DNA from: Cichorium intybus
Lineage: Eukaryota > Streptophyta > Magnoliopsida > Asterales > Asteraceae
Reading direction: 5' to 3'
DNA length: 64,000 bases
Assembly (NCBI GenBank): GCA_023525715.1
Contig: CM042016.1
Location: 62,285,882-62,349,881 of the forward strand
Within the stretch, counting starts at the first letter, position 1, and the number at the start of each line of letters is the position of its first letter. The translations under genes were made by a program, and so were the position numbers. This document shows positions 1 through 12,125 of the stretch, in pieces. The notes under the pieces are model-generated. The model had not been told where the DNA came from, searched no databases, and saw nothing but the letters and a program-made list of their open reading frames with translations.

Positions 1-1440
1 GGGGTGATTGTTGGAATCTCAAGCACATGGGAGGGGACAAGAATACACCTAAGCCACATGTGGAAAGTTTTATACAACCTGTGAACTAAGTGTTTAACAT
101 CATAACTAGGAATGTAGTGTGTTTCTTAGAGGCATATATAATTCAAGTCTAACAATTGAATCAAATAGAAAAAACAAAGACAATATGTATAAATATCAGT
201 AATTGGTTTTGAGTGAGTTCCTGAATTATAATCAAAGAGTGAAGTTTGGTTATTTGTTATATACATATTTGATCTTGACAAAGGTCGCTGCTGCTGGTGT
301 TGCTAATTCAGACGAAGAGAACAAGATTGAGACTAATAATGGTTCTTGTGGTTTGCGTATCCCGCCAGATTGAGAAAGGGAATGTCGATTTCAGTCCTCT
401 ATCGTTCACGATTCTCGCAATCAGCAAATACAAGAAACGAGATAAGCGAAAACGAAGTTGAGGATTTCACACACACATTCGATTTTTTTATGTGTGTGTG
501 CATTCAGACCTTGCAGCGAGGGGCACAGAGGGTTGCAATAGAAAGGCCAAGAATCAGGGAAAGTAAACAGCAACAATAGATCGCTGTTGGGCGGATTCTA
601 AGGGGGCGGCAGCAAGTCGCTAATTCTTTGCTGTGCGACGGTAGAGAATGGACGACAGCAACAACTCATCAGGGGAGCCTCAATGGGTCTGACTTTTTTT
701 GGATTGTAATCAGCAATTATCAGTTTATCCTCTATATCTAATTTGAAGGTAAAGTTGCTAACTTTGTTCGTTGAATTCAGAAAAAAAAAAAACATAAGGG
801 TGATTGAGGTTTTGTTGCATGTATGTTTATCGTGACTGTGATTGTCAACAACAGATTGTGAGTGGCCGGAAAACATGGAAATCAACCGGAAAACTCATTA
901 TTTCTTCATTTAATCAAAAATTGAAAAGTTTGTTTTAAACCTAAGATTTTATTTCTTGAGGAAGCGAGAATTTGATAAAGTATTACAAAAGGTAAACTTA
1001 GTTGCATGATGGAAATTAGTTGGAACACATAAAGTGTAGTTTTGTATCAAATAAGGGGATCATGATGGAACCAAGGAATGTGAAATGAAAATCTATTATA
1101 TGGAAAACTTTGATATCTAATAATATCAAATGATGGGTGTAAACTGAAATATTTGGGATTATCTTTTCTTGTATTGGTATTTGAATTGGATAATGGAATG
1201 GAATTATAGCTTCCAATGTCTAATTGGGTAAAAGTTGGTAATGTGGAATGTAATTGAGAATTCCAAACTCGTGGGACAAACTTTAGTATGTATAAAATCC
1301 GCACAACAAAGAACTTACAATTTAATTGGAATCATATTATGAAGTGTTGGGGACACAATTGTGTCAAATGAATGGAAATATCATATTTTTCAACGGTTTC
1401 TAATTTTAGAAACTTTATTCATTGAAATTGCCTAAATGAC
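1..1440. other. Unassigned AT-rich noncoding DNA
   Basis: No convincing gene or transposon domain is visible. A 30-codon open stretch on the plus strand at 284-373, following a possible AG acceptor, ends in TGA and has a varied, acidic composition, so it could be the last exon of a lost gene. I do not recognise it. The open frames at 346-579 and 598-885 look like chance. The segment may belong to the gypsy LTR whose clearer part starts near 1440. Confidence 0.35.
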
Positions 1441-2109
1441 ATAAACGGGTAATATGAAAAATGTTTCGACTACAAACCTTTGAGATAAGTTTATAAAGGT
1501 GTAAAAAATTAGAAAGTTATTGAAATAACCTCGTAGATACCGAAAATACCATTTTTAGTCAAAATGGGACAAAAGGGTAAAATCGTCCAAAATGGTTTTA
1601 TGACTTAAGAGTCATACTTAACCATTAGAATAGAATTAGATAATGACCGGTAGTAATCAAAAATGATTAGACACATGATATATGTTTAGTTGTCTAATAT
1701 GTTCTAATCTTCTATTAGATTAATAGAGATTGAAGGACGTTCGGAAACAACGAAAGGATAGAGCTATGTAGATTAGTGTAGCTAGACGTACGTAGCTACC
1801 GAGGTGAGTACATGAGGATTTTTACTGGGTACATAGCAATAAGTTTTAAACATTGAATGTTTTATGTTATGCTAAATATTTTATGAGTATTGGATTTTCT
1901 AAATGGTTTTCAAGCTTGAGTTAGCAAGTGTTTATAAAGCTTTATGTGGCTTTCAAATGTGAATCTATATGCAAGTTTTACCATCTATGCCATGTTTATG
2001 AAAGTTCACTTATATGTTTTTGAAAGTATTATTTGGCATTAAACCAAATATGTTTTAAAAGTATGAACTGACATTAAGATGTATATGTTTTGAAAAACAA
2101 GTTTTGGCA
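1441..2109 (+). mobile_element. Left part of a split Ty3/gypsy LTR
   Basis: This noncoding segment resembles plant chromovirus LTRs. It ends in an imperfect tandem series built on a 'ttggcattaa' core (about 1960-2109) that resumes at 10610 after the inserted gypsy element. Removing 2115-10604 and one copy of the CCAGG duplication restores a continuous series, so 1441-2109 and 10605-12125 were one sequence. The true left boundary is not located and may lie before 1441. No coding region or primer-binding site adjoins it, so it is either a solo LTR or part of a destroyed element. Confidence 0.55.
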
Positions 2110-2114
2110 CCAGG
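2110..2114. repeat. Target site duplication CCAGG, left copy
   Basis: CCAGG lies directly left of the gypsy 1 LTR and recurs directly right of the other LTR at 10605-10609. Five bp is the usual duplication for Ty3/gypsy integrases. Confidence 0.9.
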
Positions 2115-2867
2115 TATCACACCCCGATCCTTGGCGGAATCGATCAAGGCGTGATATATTGTTCAAAGTCTCATGACAACTATGTTATAATATGATTAGA
2201 TTCAATTAAGTACTAAGTAGGCAAACAAGATCCACAACATACAAATACAAATTCAAATACAAACAACATTTATTACATCAAATTTAAATAGTCTTGTGGG
2301 TTTCTAAGGTTTACCCTACTTTTCATCAACTTCATTCTTCAAATCTGCATCATGGGTAAAAACATGTCAACTACGAGAGTTGGTGAGTAATCTAGTTTTA
2401 TTAAAAAAAATTGTGAGTTTGAAATATTTATAATTTGAAACTTGTTTTCTTTGGAAGTCGACAAGCATGTATTATTGAGATAACGGTTTATAAATCAAAA
2501 ATTGATTAACAAATGATAACAACAACAATAAGTCCTCACCCTATATATACATATATATGTATATATATATAGGATGGAGCATCTAATCATCATACACACT
2601 CAACCACGTGCAATCAATCACCTTAGCGTCTCAAGGCGGGGTGGTCAACCCAATAGCGCTATTATTGTCCATAATGTACCTCAAGAATACGGGCATAGTC
2701 ATGGAGATTATAGTTATAACGTTATACTATGTTATATTGCTATTAACGTCAATTTATATCGTAGTGTATGAGTTTTGATCCTATTAGCGTCAAGTAATCT
2801 TGAGTAGGGTTTATTAAATTTCCAATTGGGTTGGGTTGACCCGAATCCATTTTAGGCAGATGTCACA
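2115..2867 (-). repeat. Gypsy 1 3' LTR, internally deleted (753 bp)
   Basis: It matches the ends of the 2.7-kb LTR at 7897-10604 but lacks its middle. The junction is at GATTA (2706-2710). The long AT palindrome beginning CCTATATATAC (about 2541-2575) is kept in both copies. Confidence 0.9.
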
Positions 2868-2882
2868 GTCTCCCCTACTTTA
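2868..2882 (-). promoter_or_regulatory. Polypurine tract of gypsy 1
   Basis: On the minus strand the purine-rich run TAAAGTAGGGGAGAC directly precedes the LTR start TGTGACA. This is the expected plus-strand primer for reverse transcription. Confidence 0.8.
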
Positions 2883-2917
2883 GGAAATTTCGTCCCGAAA
2901 TTTAAGAAGAGAATACC

Positions 2918-4402
2918 TTAAGAGAAAAGTTGCGGGTATTTGGTACGCAGTTGATCCTCACGCTCCCATGTATACTCGGGTCCACGTGCTGACTGCCACC
3001 TGACCTTGACCAGGGGAATGCAACTTCTTTTGAGTTGCTTTTCCTTTCGGTCGGCAATTTCCAAGGGTTTCTCAATAAATTGCATTGTCTCGTTGATTTG
3101 GATATCCTCGAGAGGAAGATGAAGGTTCTCGTCTGCTAAACACTTCTTGAGGTTGGCTATATGAAATACTAGGTGAACTTTATTAGGCTCTATTGGTAGA
3201 TCCAACTCGTAGGCTACTGGTCCGATCCTTTTCAGGATTTTGAACGGGCCTACATAGCGTGGTGCCAATTTACCCTTGCGTCCAAATCGAACCACACCTT
3301 TCCATGGGGACACTTTTAACATAACCATGTCACCCACGGTAAATTCAAGCAGTTTGCGTCGCTTGTCGGCGTAACACTTTTGTCGGCTACGAGCTGCGAG
3401 AAGGTTATTGCGAATCTGAGTGATTTTCTCGGTTGTTTCCTGGATAAGCTCAGGACCAATGATTGGAGAATCCACTGTTGCGCGAATCACGTGGGACTCG
3501 CCAATTTCATGCCAGCAAATAGGAGATCGGCATTTACGGCCATACAATGCCTCAAATAGTGGCATCTTGATGCTAGAATGATAACTGTTATTATAGGAGA
3601 ATTCTACCAACGGTAAATGAGAGTCCCAGTTTCCTCCGAACTCTAAGACACACGCCCTCAACATATCTTCGAGTGTTTGAATTGTCCTCTCAGATTGACC
3701 ATCGGTTTGAGGATGATAGGCGGTACTGAGATCGAGGCGGGTTCCCATGGCTGCTTGAAGTGATTGCCAAAACCGAGAGAGAAATCTCCCATCACGATCT
3801 GAAATGATGCTGAGAGGGATGCCATGCCGACTAACTATCTTGTCGATGTAAATCCGAGCAAGTTGTTCGACCTTGAAATGTTCACGGATGGGAAGGAAAT
3901 GAGCGGATTTGGTCAAACAATCAATGATTACCCAAATGCTGTCGTGTCCCTTGGTGGTACGAGGAAGTTTGGTTACGAAATCCATGGCGATCGCTTCCCA
4001 TTTCCACTCAGGGATTACCGGTTGGACCAATAGTCCAGAGGGTCGTTGATGTTCTGCTTTGACCCTGGAACATGTAAGACATTTGGCCACGAATAAAGCA
4101 ATATCCTTTTTCATTCCCGACCACCAATAATTGGTTCTCAGGCCATGATACATCTTGTCAGTGCCAGGATGAATGGAATATCGAGTTTTATGGATTTCTT
4201 CCATCAGGAAGGTACGCAGATTGTCACGATCTGGGATCCAGATGCGATCTTGATAATAGAAAATGCCATCAGATTTACTTTCCAACTCCCCATCAATTCC
4301 AGTGGGCATGTCATTTTCGGTAATTGCCGAGTGTTGGGCTCCTCGAATTCGGTCACTGAGATTGGACACGATAGGATAACATATTAGATGAAATGCTGGC
4401 AT
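2918..4402 (-). pseudogene. Gypsy 1 integrase with chromodomain-like tail
   Basis: This 494-codon frame encodes the integrase that would insert the element cDNA. The N-terminal HHCC zinc region appears in order as HKTRYSIHPG...CLTCSRVKAEH. The catalytic D,D,E core follows, with MDFVTKLP, SDRDGRFLS and HPQTDGQSERT. The C-terminal stretch ending KYPQLFS resembles the chromodomain-like tail of Tekay elements, which in chromoviruses targets heterochromatin marks. The frame is uninterrupted, but it is out of frame with the upstream RNase H, which stops at 4353, so a frameshift between about 4353 and 4402 separates it from pol. The first methionine is not a natural start; the domain would be released from a polyprotein. 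Confidence 0.88.
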
Positions 4403-6596
4403 GTTCTTTTCGACTTAACGCGTCGGCTACCACGTTTGCCTTGCCCGGATGATAGCGTATTTCACACTGGTAATCATTTAGGAGTTCGACCCATCGTGTT
4501 TGTCTCATATTGAGTTCCTTTTGATTAAGAATATGTTGCAAGATCTTGTGGTCGGTGAAAATTACGCATTTAGTGTCGTAAAGGTAATGCCTCCAAATTT
4601 TAAGAGCGAAAACCACGGCACCGAGCTCCAAATCATGAGTCGTATAATTCCTTTCATGGATTTTGAGTTGTCGGGATGCGTAAGCTATAACCTTTCCCCT
4701 TTGCATCAAAACACAACCTAGACCGAGATTTGAGGCATCGCAGTATACCACGAAATCTTCGGATCCTTCAAGGAGTGTAAGAATCGGAGCGTCACACAAT
4801 CTTTGTTTAAGGGTTTGGAAAGCGTCTTCTTGCTTGGGTCCCCAATCAAATGGCGTACCCTTGCAAGTGAGAAAAGTAAGCGGTAAAGCGATCTTTGAGA
4901 AATTTGAAATGAAACGCCGGTAATAGCCAGCTAAACCGAGGAATGACCGAATTTCCTTGAGGGCACGTGGGGCTTTCCAATTCTTAACTGCTTCAACTTT
5001 TGCGGGATCGACTAAAATACCCTTGCCACTTACAATATGACCGAGGAATTGTACCTCATTTAACCAAAACTCGCATTTCGAAAATTTGACATAGAGTTGA
5101 TTTCCTTGCTATGTTTGGAGAGTTAGACGAAGGTGTCTTTCATGGTCTGCCTTTGTCTTGGAGTAAATAAGGATGTCATCAATAAAGACGATAACAAAAC
5201 GGTCGAGATAAGGTTTAAATACCCGATTCATCAAGTCCATGAATGCGGCAGGGGCATTCGTTAGGCCAAAAGGCATAACGGTGAACTCGTAATGACCATA
5301 GCGGGTTCGGAAACCGGTTTTGGGGATGTCTTCTTCTCGTACTCGAAGTTGGTGATAACCCGAGCGGAGGTCGATTTTTGAGAAGCATGAAGCTCCTTGA
5401 AGCTGATCAAAAAGGTCGTCGATCCGAGGTAACGGGTATCGGTTCTTGATGGTCAATTTATTTAACTCCCGATAATCGATAAACATACGAAACGAACCAT
5501 CTTTCTTTTTGATGAAGAGAACCGGGGCTCCCCAGGGTGAAGTACTAGGGCAGATCAATCCCTTATCGGTTAATTCTTGGAGCTGACTTGCCAATTCTTG
5601 CATCTCGGTTGGAGCCAACCGATATGGAGACTTGGCAATGGGAGCAGCCTCAAGAACGAGATCGATGCGGAACTCTAGCTCACGTACTGGAGGGATTCCA
5701 GATACGTCATCGGGAAAGATGTCGGGAAAGTCTCGTACAATCGGAATATCTTCGATCTTCTTTTCTTTGACCTTTGTTTCCACCACATGGGCTAAGAAAG
5801 CCATGTATTCTTTACGTAGATATGATCGAGCTTGAGTACATGACATAAGACTAAGCTTTTTTGAACGAGTCTCGCCATAAATACGAAGACTTTGACCGTC
5901 GGCAAGAGGAATACGAATAAACTTCTCGTAACATACTATTTTAGCATGGTTTTGGGATAGCCAATCCATTCCCACGATGATGTCGAAGCTACCAAGTTCC
6001 ATAGGAACTAAATTGACGAAAAATTTATGACCGCGAAAATCGAAAGTGCAATCTTGGATGACTGCATTGAGTGAAATGTATTTTCCATTGGCGACTTCTA
6101 TGGTAAAGTGTTCATCAAGAATCATGCGAGGTGTCTGAAGTATGGGTTCAAATTCCAAAGACACAAAACTTTTATCGGCACCTGAATCAAAAAGTACTGA
6201 CGAATAGCAGTCATTTATGAGAAACGTACAATTTACGACCTTGTTATCGGTCTGTGCTTGGGTTGCGGTAATGACAAATGCTCGGCCTTTGGGAGCTGGA
6301 ACCTGCATTGTTGGATTTGCCTGGGCTTGAGTGTTAATGATATTGACAAGCCTAGGACACGCGTTTCTGAAATGGGTGGGGTCACCACAGTTGAAGCATG
6401 TTCCAGTTGGATACCGGGTTTGTGTTTGCTGATTTGAGGGTAGAGCAAATGGTCGCTGAGTTTTTTGGTGCACGACATGTGTCCGCCAAGTGGCCATAGC
6501 GACTACAAGTCGTACAAAGGCGACACGGGCTGGTGGACATATGGTGATAGTTACAATGGTTACAGAGGGAGTCGTAATGCCATCTATGAGAGACAC
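4353..6596 (-). pseudogene. Gypsy 1 gag end, protease, reverse transcriptase and RNase H
   Basis: One reading frame runs from about 6596 to 4353, broken only by a TAG at 5109-5111 just after the RT core. In order it shows a CCHC zinc knuckle (CFNCGDPTHFRNAC, near 6400-6360), an aspartic protease active site (LFDSGADKSFV, near 6200-6165), reverse transcriptase with the catalytic FIDDILIYSK near 5190-5160, and RNase H starting VYCDASNLGLG near 4755 and ending past DALSRKEH. The 103 codons between the stop and 4799 are open and carry typical chromovirus connection sequence (GLAGYYRRFI). The element could be close to coding-competent in pol apart from this stop and the frameshift near 4360-4400. 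Confidence 0.9.
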
Positions 6597-6600
6597 GCAT
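6382..6600 (-). pseudogene. Gag zinc-knuckle fragment in a shifted frame
   Basis: A second frame on the same strand holds a cysteine-rich stretch (CRLCTTCSRYGHLADTC) upstream of the main knuckle at about 6400-6360. In related elements both belong to one gag, so a frameshift lies between them. The matrix/capsid part of gag that should precede it is not visible in 6600-7880. Confidence 0.6.
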
Positions 6601-7198
6601 ATGGACTTGTGAGTTATTTGTAAATTAAGTTTGTAGACATTGTTGGGTAAAATGATTGTAAAACACTTGTTGGGCCATGGTTAGGAGTGTTGGGCACCTT
6701 TTGGGCTTTCCATGGGTACTAAATGTGAAGCATGTAGCAATTGTGTGGGGCCCCACAATACTAGGTTTTCACATGTTTTTCCCACTTCAAGGCCCATTAG
6801 GGAACTTAATAGTCCAATGAGTTGGCCATTTTGGAGTATATCCTTTCGGATACGTTTGATAAGGTCGGGTAGTTTGATGGCTCAAAAGTAATGTGAATAA
6901 CGCGCTTTGGCCTATAGGTTTGGGAACTCTCGCCTTTGGTCCCCAGGTAAGCAAACTGGTCCCTTGGTTGATTGGGATGTATACGAATGCTTACCTAGTC
7001 AGGACTTTCAGGCTACCGGCGCCTCCCCCTTCGAGTTACTACGCGTCCATTACTTTGATCCTACCCAACTAGAGTGGATGACTTTTAATTTCCTATGAGC
7101 TCTAAGGAATATATATGTATATAAATTTTTATTTTGAAACCATTTGAGTATGTGTGTGATTTTAAGAGAAAGAGGAGAAAATTCACAAGTGTATGCAC
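6601..7198 (-). other. Gypsy 1 leader or eroded gag region, noncoding
   Basis: Only about 790 bp excluding the MITE separate the primer-binding site from the zinc knuckle, less than a normal gag needs. No capsid motif is visible. A plus-strand 63-codon frame at 6907-7098 has no recognisable domain and lies antisense to the element, so I do not treat it as a gene. Confidence 0.5.
7191..7198. repeat. Target duplication GTATGCAC of MITE 1, left copy
   Basis: GTATGCAC at 7191-7198 recurs at 7689-7696, immediately outside the MITE. An 8-bp duplication is the hAT signature. Confidence 0.93.
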
Positions 7199-7688
7199 CA
7201 AGGTTGTAAAAATCGGTTAACGGTAGCTTGGCGGTCGAGTGGGGTTAAGCGATTAATCGGATTAATCGGGGATTACTCGGCGATTAATCGGAGACCCTAA
7301 ATTATAAAGAAATTCATTTAAAAATATATAAATATAAAAAATAGCAAAGTTTGATTCATTTTATTCCGAAATACACATCAAATATTATACATTTGTTTAT
7401 TTTTATTATTTAATATTGATATGTTTTACTTTTCTTGAATTATTAAAGAGTGTTTGTGCCGTCATTTAAAAATAAAAAAATAAATAATAAATTAAAAAAA
7501 TAAAAAAATTAAAAAAATGACCGCCAAGACCGATTAATCGGCCGCCAAGACTGAATAATTGGCCGCCAATGCTGATTTTTGCAGCAAACCGTCAAGCTAA
7601 CCGATTAGGTCTAATCGTAATCGGTTGAAGACCGCCAAGCGATTAATCGCCGATTAATCGGCCGCCAAGACCGATTTCTGCAACACTG
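7199..7688. mobile_element. hAT-type MITE, copy 1 (490 bp)
   Basis: The imperfect terminal inverted repeats are CAAGGTTGTAAAAATCGG on the left and CAGTGTTGCAGAAATCGG on the reverse complement of the right end (14 of 18 match). Subterminal regions are packed with 'gattaatcgg' and 'ccgccaag' repeats on both sides. Flanking 8-bp duplications are perfect. There is no transposase, so it is non-autonomous. A diverged second copy lies at 21776-22221. Confidence 0.92.
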
Positions 7689-7882
7689 GTATGCACACAT
7701 ATAAGTGTCAGGAATAATACGTAAGCACATAAGGGAGCAATTAGCACACAAAGGTATTCCTAGGATTTTCTAAGTGCGAATTGCATGCAGTTGTGTGTGC
7801 ATTTTATAAACTAGCATACGAGAGGACCCTAGAGGCTATAGACTAGGTCAAGGAGATTAACCAAATTCCCTATAGTCAAGGC

Positions 7883-7893
7883 CTCTGATACCA
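7883..7893 (-). promoter_or_regulatory. Primer-binding site, initiator tRNA-Met type
   Basis: Minus strand TGGTATCAGAG starts three bases inside the 5' LTR end and matches the 3' end of plant initiator tRNA-Met, where minus-strand cDNA would be primed. The next base differs from the usual C. Confidence 0.85.
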
Positions 7894-7896
7894 ATC

Positions 7897-10604
7897 TATC
7901 ACACCCCGATCCTTGGCGGAATCGATCAAGGCGTGATATATTGTTCAAAGTCTCATGACAACTATGTTATAATATGATTAGATTCAATTAAGTACTAAGT
8001 AGGCAAACAAGATCCACAACATACAAATACAAATTCAAATACAAACAACATTTATTACATCAAATTTAAATAGTCTTGTGGGTTTCTAAGGTATACCCTA
8101 CTTTTCATCAACTTCATTCTTCAAATCTGCATCATGGGTAAAAACAGGTCAACTACGAGAGTTGGTGAGTAATCTAGTTTTATTAAAGAAAATTGTTAGT
8201 TTGAAATATTTATAATTTGAAACTTGTTTTCTTTGGAAGTCGACAAGCAAGTATTATTGAGATAACGGTTTATAAATCAAAAATTGATTAACAAATGATA
8301 ACAACAACAATAAGTCCTCACCCTATATATACATATATATGTATATATATAGGATGGAGCATCTAATCATCATACACACTCAACCACGTGCAATCAATCA
8401 CCTTAGCGTCCCAAGGCGGGGTGGTCAACCCAATAGTGCTATTATTGTCCATAACGTACCTCAAGAATACGGGCATAGTCATGGAGATTAGACTAAAAAT
8501 GGTAATGCACTACAAGTACATGTAGCGTAAACAAACAATAATTATACAAATAATGATTCATGTATAAATGTACCAACAATGTCTTAATTGTGTTAAAATA
8601 ATAAAATGAAGTTGGAACATATTAAAACCACATGATACACCCCAAAAGTATTGAAAATTATAAAATATGGGGTAGATAACTCACATTAGTCCAATAAGGA
8701 ATCCACGTGTTGTACGATAGACGGCTCGAGTCAAAATGTCGTAGAACCTAATATAATTAATAGTTTTGGCTTAGGAATCGATAAACGGGAATATAGTATT
8801 AATAAAAATAATTAGACACATATTCTTATATTATATGAATTAACAATAATCCAAATTTTGTTTTGAATATTAATGTATTCATATGTTAAATGAATTTTAA
8901 ATTGAATTAATTACTTTGCTTAATTAATTTATATCTTCACTTTAGGCAAGATTTTAATAATTTCTTATTAAAATAATAACTAGTCAAATTATAAGTATTT
9001 ACAGATTTTATATATTATAAACAATTATTTATATGAAATAATCATTAAAAATGCATTTTTACATGCTTAGATATTTAGGAAAATGGTTTTAAATATTAAA
9101 CAGTAATGAAACATTCTGACATTATCAGAAAATCTTTATTTCATAAAATAGTAATTACTGTAAAAGTTTCATATTTTTCTTAACTGCTTTAGTATTTATT
9201 TAGTATTTTAATAATTAAACCCAACAAAATTCAGGAAAACTAATAAATTATTCCCAAAAATTCTGGAAAATTAACCATAGTTTTCTAACATTATATTGAG
9301 CCTACTGTAAATAGTTTGGATATTTTGGACTAGGGAAGTATTTCTTATGTTTTTCATTATTAACTAATCAATAAAATCATAAATAATATGAAAATATTAA
9401 GAGAAATTCATCAGACTTTTTATTTATGATTAACATGTTATATATGATATGCTGATAAGGTTTTATAATTTTTGGACATGTGTAGCTATTTATTATCAAT
9501 TTAAACCATTAAATAATCATTAAATCAAGAAAAATAAGCAAACATTCTTAAAAAAATGTGTACATTTTGCCATGGAGTCTTTAAAATGTTAATAAAGTTC
9601 AAAAAATATAAAATCTAGTTTTTCACATACATAACTATATTTTAGAATTTATTTATCTACAACAAAATAAAATACAAAATAAGCATCAAACAGTAATATA
9701 AATGCATGAAACTTTATAAATCCACATTACTCAATATATGGGTTGTTCCAAAAGTTTCCCAGAATTTATTGACTGCAAAAAGTATTTTATGTGAATTATT
9801 GCCCTATTTTATTGCAATAATTATAGTAATTCAATAAAAATAAGTTCTTTTCTGAAAATTTCCAGAACTTCGTATTTTATTGATGGGATCCTGAGAAAAA
9901 TTAGGTTTATGCATAAAATGAGTTTTAGATAGTTTGGTGGGTTTAATTTGTTTCATTCATGAATTTGAGACTTTTAACAACATACATTGATGAATGCTTC
10001 AAGAGGGATGAAGATTTGAGTATATTGGAGTGTTCTTGGTTGAAATATGAATATTTCTAGGAGGAATTTCGAGATTGAGAGTGAGAGGAATAATAGATAT
10101 GATTTGAGTGGTGATGAGAATAATGTGTTGGGAGAAAAATGAAAGGAAAGATGATGGGAGGTGTGAGTGGGAGACAATGAGAATAACATTTTGCTTTTGG
10201 TGGTCTTCATAATTTTCCACTAACACAAGCATCTTTTATATAATATATTAATTAATATAAGAGTTTTATAAAATTTAATGTAGAGTTTATAAAAATAGAG
10301 TTTTATAAAAGATAGGTTATTATTTGATTATAACAATCTATTTTGATTTGAAGTTTAATTATAGCATTCAAGTTTGATTCTTTTAATTTAATTAGAGCAT
10401 CATACTTTAATTTAATTTTAATATGGTATCATAATTTAATTTGATTATAGTTATAACGTTATACTATGTTATATTGCTATTAACGTCAATTTATGTCGTA
10501 GTGTATGGGTTTTGATCCTATTAGCGTCAAGTAATCTTGAGTAGGGTTTATTAAATTTCCAATTAGGTTGGGTTGACCCGAATCCATTTTAGGCGGATGT
10601 CACA
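7897..10604 (-). repeat. Gypsy 1 5' LTR, full-length (2708 bp)
   Basis: It shares both ends with the 3' LTR at 2115-2867 and carries 1957 bp (8491-10447) absent there. The extra piece is AT-rich, noncoding, and has no inverted repeats or target duplication of its own, so it reads as original LTR sequence. The overlapping small open frames at 9974-10232 on the minus strand look like chance. Confidence 0.88.
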
Positions 10605-10997
10605 CCAGGCCTAATAAGCTAATTAAGAAAGTGTTTTGGCGTTTAGCCCATGAACATTATGAAAGAATGTTTTGGCATCAAGCCTACTATAAGATGAAAA
10701 TATGATTTGGCATTAAGCCTAATATGTTTTGAAAAGTGTGATTTGACATTAAACTGAATCGGAATTGAAAAGATTGGTTTGGCACTAGCCTTAATGTGAT
10801 TTCAGCAAAGTAATTTAATGTCAAATCATATTATGTTTTCCTTTTATGACTGGTATTGGAGATATGAATGAATGCACCAATGCAAGTTAGTATGTTACCC
10901 ACTTTCGCCCGGGCCATTATATTCCCGTAAGGGAATATAGAGGAGTCTACTGGGATGGTACCTTCCCCTTCGCGAAGTAGATGTCCTAAAACACAAG

Positions 10998-11232
10998 ATG
11001 CTAGGATGGATTGATTTTGTTCTTTCCATCTTAGTATAGACTTGGAAAAATCACTATGTGTGATTATCCTAAGTATAAAAACAAAACATGTGGAGATACC
11101 AGTAAAAGCATGTGATATGATGCTGAGATGGTTTGATTACGTTCTTACCATTTCAGTATAGACTTAGGGTATCACCAAAGGTGATTAGGCCCTAAGTATA
11201 AAAATCCAAACACGAATGAATACCAGTCAAGT
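10998..11232 (+). repeat. Diverged tandem duplication, two units of about 115-120 bp
   Basis: Two units each begin 'gatgct', contain 'cagtatagactt' or a close variant and end near 'taccagt'. The first is about 10998-11119 and the second about 11120-11232. They differ by many substitutions, so the duplication is old. Confidence 0.7.
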
Positions 11233-12030
11233 TTAAGAAATGAATGTTTTAAATGTCAAACTTTTATGAAAGCCTTTAAAGCAAAACGAATATATGTTTC
11301 AGTCATAATGATTTTGACGACAAGTATTATGACATGACTAGTTTATGAAATATTTTATTGAAAATGTTATTACATGATTTGATTACAAAGGTTTTGAAAA
11401 TGATAAATGTTATGTTTTCAAATACTTTGAGTCTAAAACCTATGTATCTCACGAGACATATTTGTCTTACGTATCTTTGTTTTAAATGCTATGTACTCAG
11501 GAACAGGATGACTGACATCAGGAGATAGAAAGAAAAGACTTAGAAGATCTTATGGGGGCATGGATAGAAAAGAGGATCGGAAGATAGAATTACCATTAAA
11601 GCGGTATAGTTATGATATGTAGTTGAGAGATGTTATATTTATGCTTAGAATAACCCTTGTAGTTGTATTGTAAACTCTTGCTATGTTCCGTAATGCTTTG
11701 GGCTATTTTGATTTTGAGTCGAGTCAGTATGGATTTTATCCGTTTAGCCCAAAGGTCATGCCGAATTTTCGGTAGAATTATTGTGTAATTACAGAACATT
11801 AGCTTGGAGATGTTCTAAGTTTTACTATGGTTGTCATGATCTGAGTTCGTAACCCCCAAAGTTCTTTAAATACTTTTAAACTTAATTGTTTTGTTGGGAC
11901 CAAATGTTTTTTAAGACATGACACTAGGTCATGAGAAAAGTTTTTAAAGCTTGACAATCTGTTCTATAAAGAAACACGGTTTTCTAAATATGAGATTTTT
12001 CAATACCGAGTTTTTTAAAATACTACACCA

Positions 12031-12098
12031 GCTATTGTGCTTTTAGCGCTATTGCGCTTTTGGCGTTAATGCGCTTTTGATGTTAATGCGCTTTAAAA
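12031..12098 (+). repeat. 17-bp minisatellite, four units
   Basis: Four consecutive 17-bp units share the core 'tgcgctttt' with variants (gctattgtgcttttagc and gttaatgcgcttttgat). It sits just inside the LTR end at 12125. Confidence 0.8.
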
Positions 12099-12125
12099 AA
12101 AAGGGTCAAATTTTGGGGTGTTATA

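Larger units (their letters stand above)
2115..10604 (-). mobile_element. Gypsy 1: complete but defective Tekay-like Ty3/gypsy element
   Basis: The 8.5-kb element is bounded by LTRs and the 5-bp duplication CCAGG. Read on the minus strand the order is 5' LTR (10604-7897), primer-binding site, a short leader carrying a MITE, gag zinc knuckle, protease, reverse transcriptase, RNase H, integrase with a chromodomain-like tail, polypurine tract and 3' LTR (2867-2115). LTR ends are TGTGACA and GTGTGATA. The N-terminal part of gag is missing, and pol has a stop and a frameshift. The LTRs show only about ten differences by eye over their shared first half, suggesting fairly recent insertion. Tekay/chromovirus assignment rests on the integrase tail and gene order. 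Confidence 0.92.
10605..12125 (+). mobile_element. Right part of the split gypsy LTR
   Basis: It begins with the second CCAGG copy (10605-10609), resumes the 'ttggcatt' series seen before 2110, and ends in TTTTGGGGTGTTATA, an LTR-like 3' end. It contains a perfect 9-bp-stem hairpin (10918-10939, loop GTAA), a tandem duplication and a 17-bp minisatellite. No primer-binding site follows at 12126, so the source was a solo LTR or the element body is gone. Confidence 0.6.

Noticed and set aside
6907..7098. A 63-codon plus-strand ORF with varied composition
   Set aside because: It lies antisense in the gypsy 1 leader, no domain is visible and nothing supports expression.
8491..10447. A separate transposon inserted in the gypsy 1 5' LTR
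   Set aside because: No terminal inverted repeats and no TSD beyond the 5-bp GATTA; a deletion in the other LTR explains the difference more simply.
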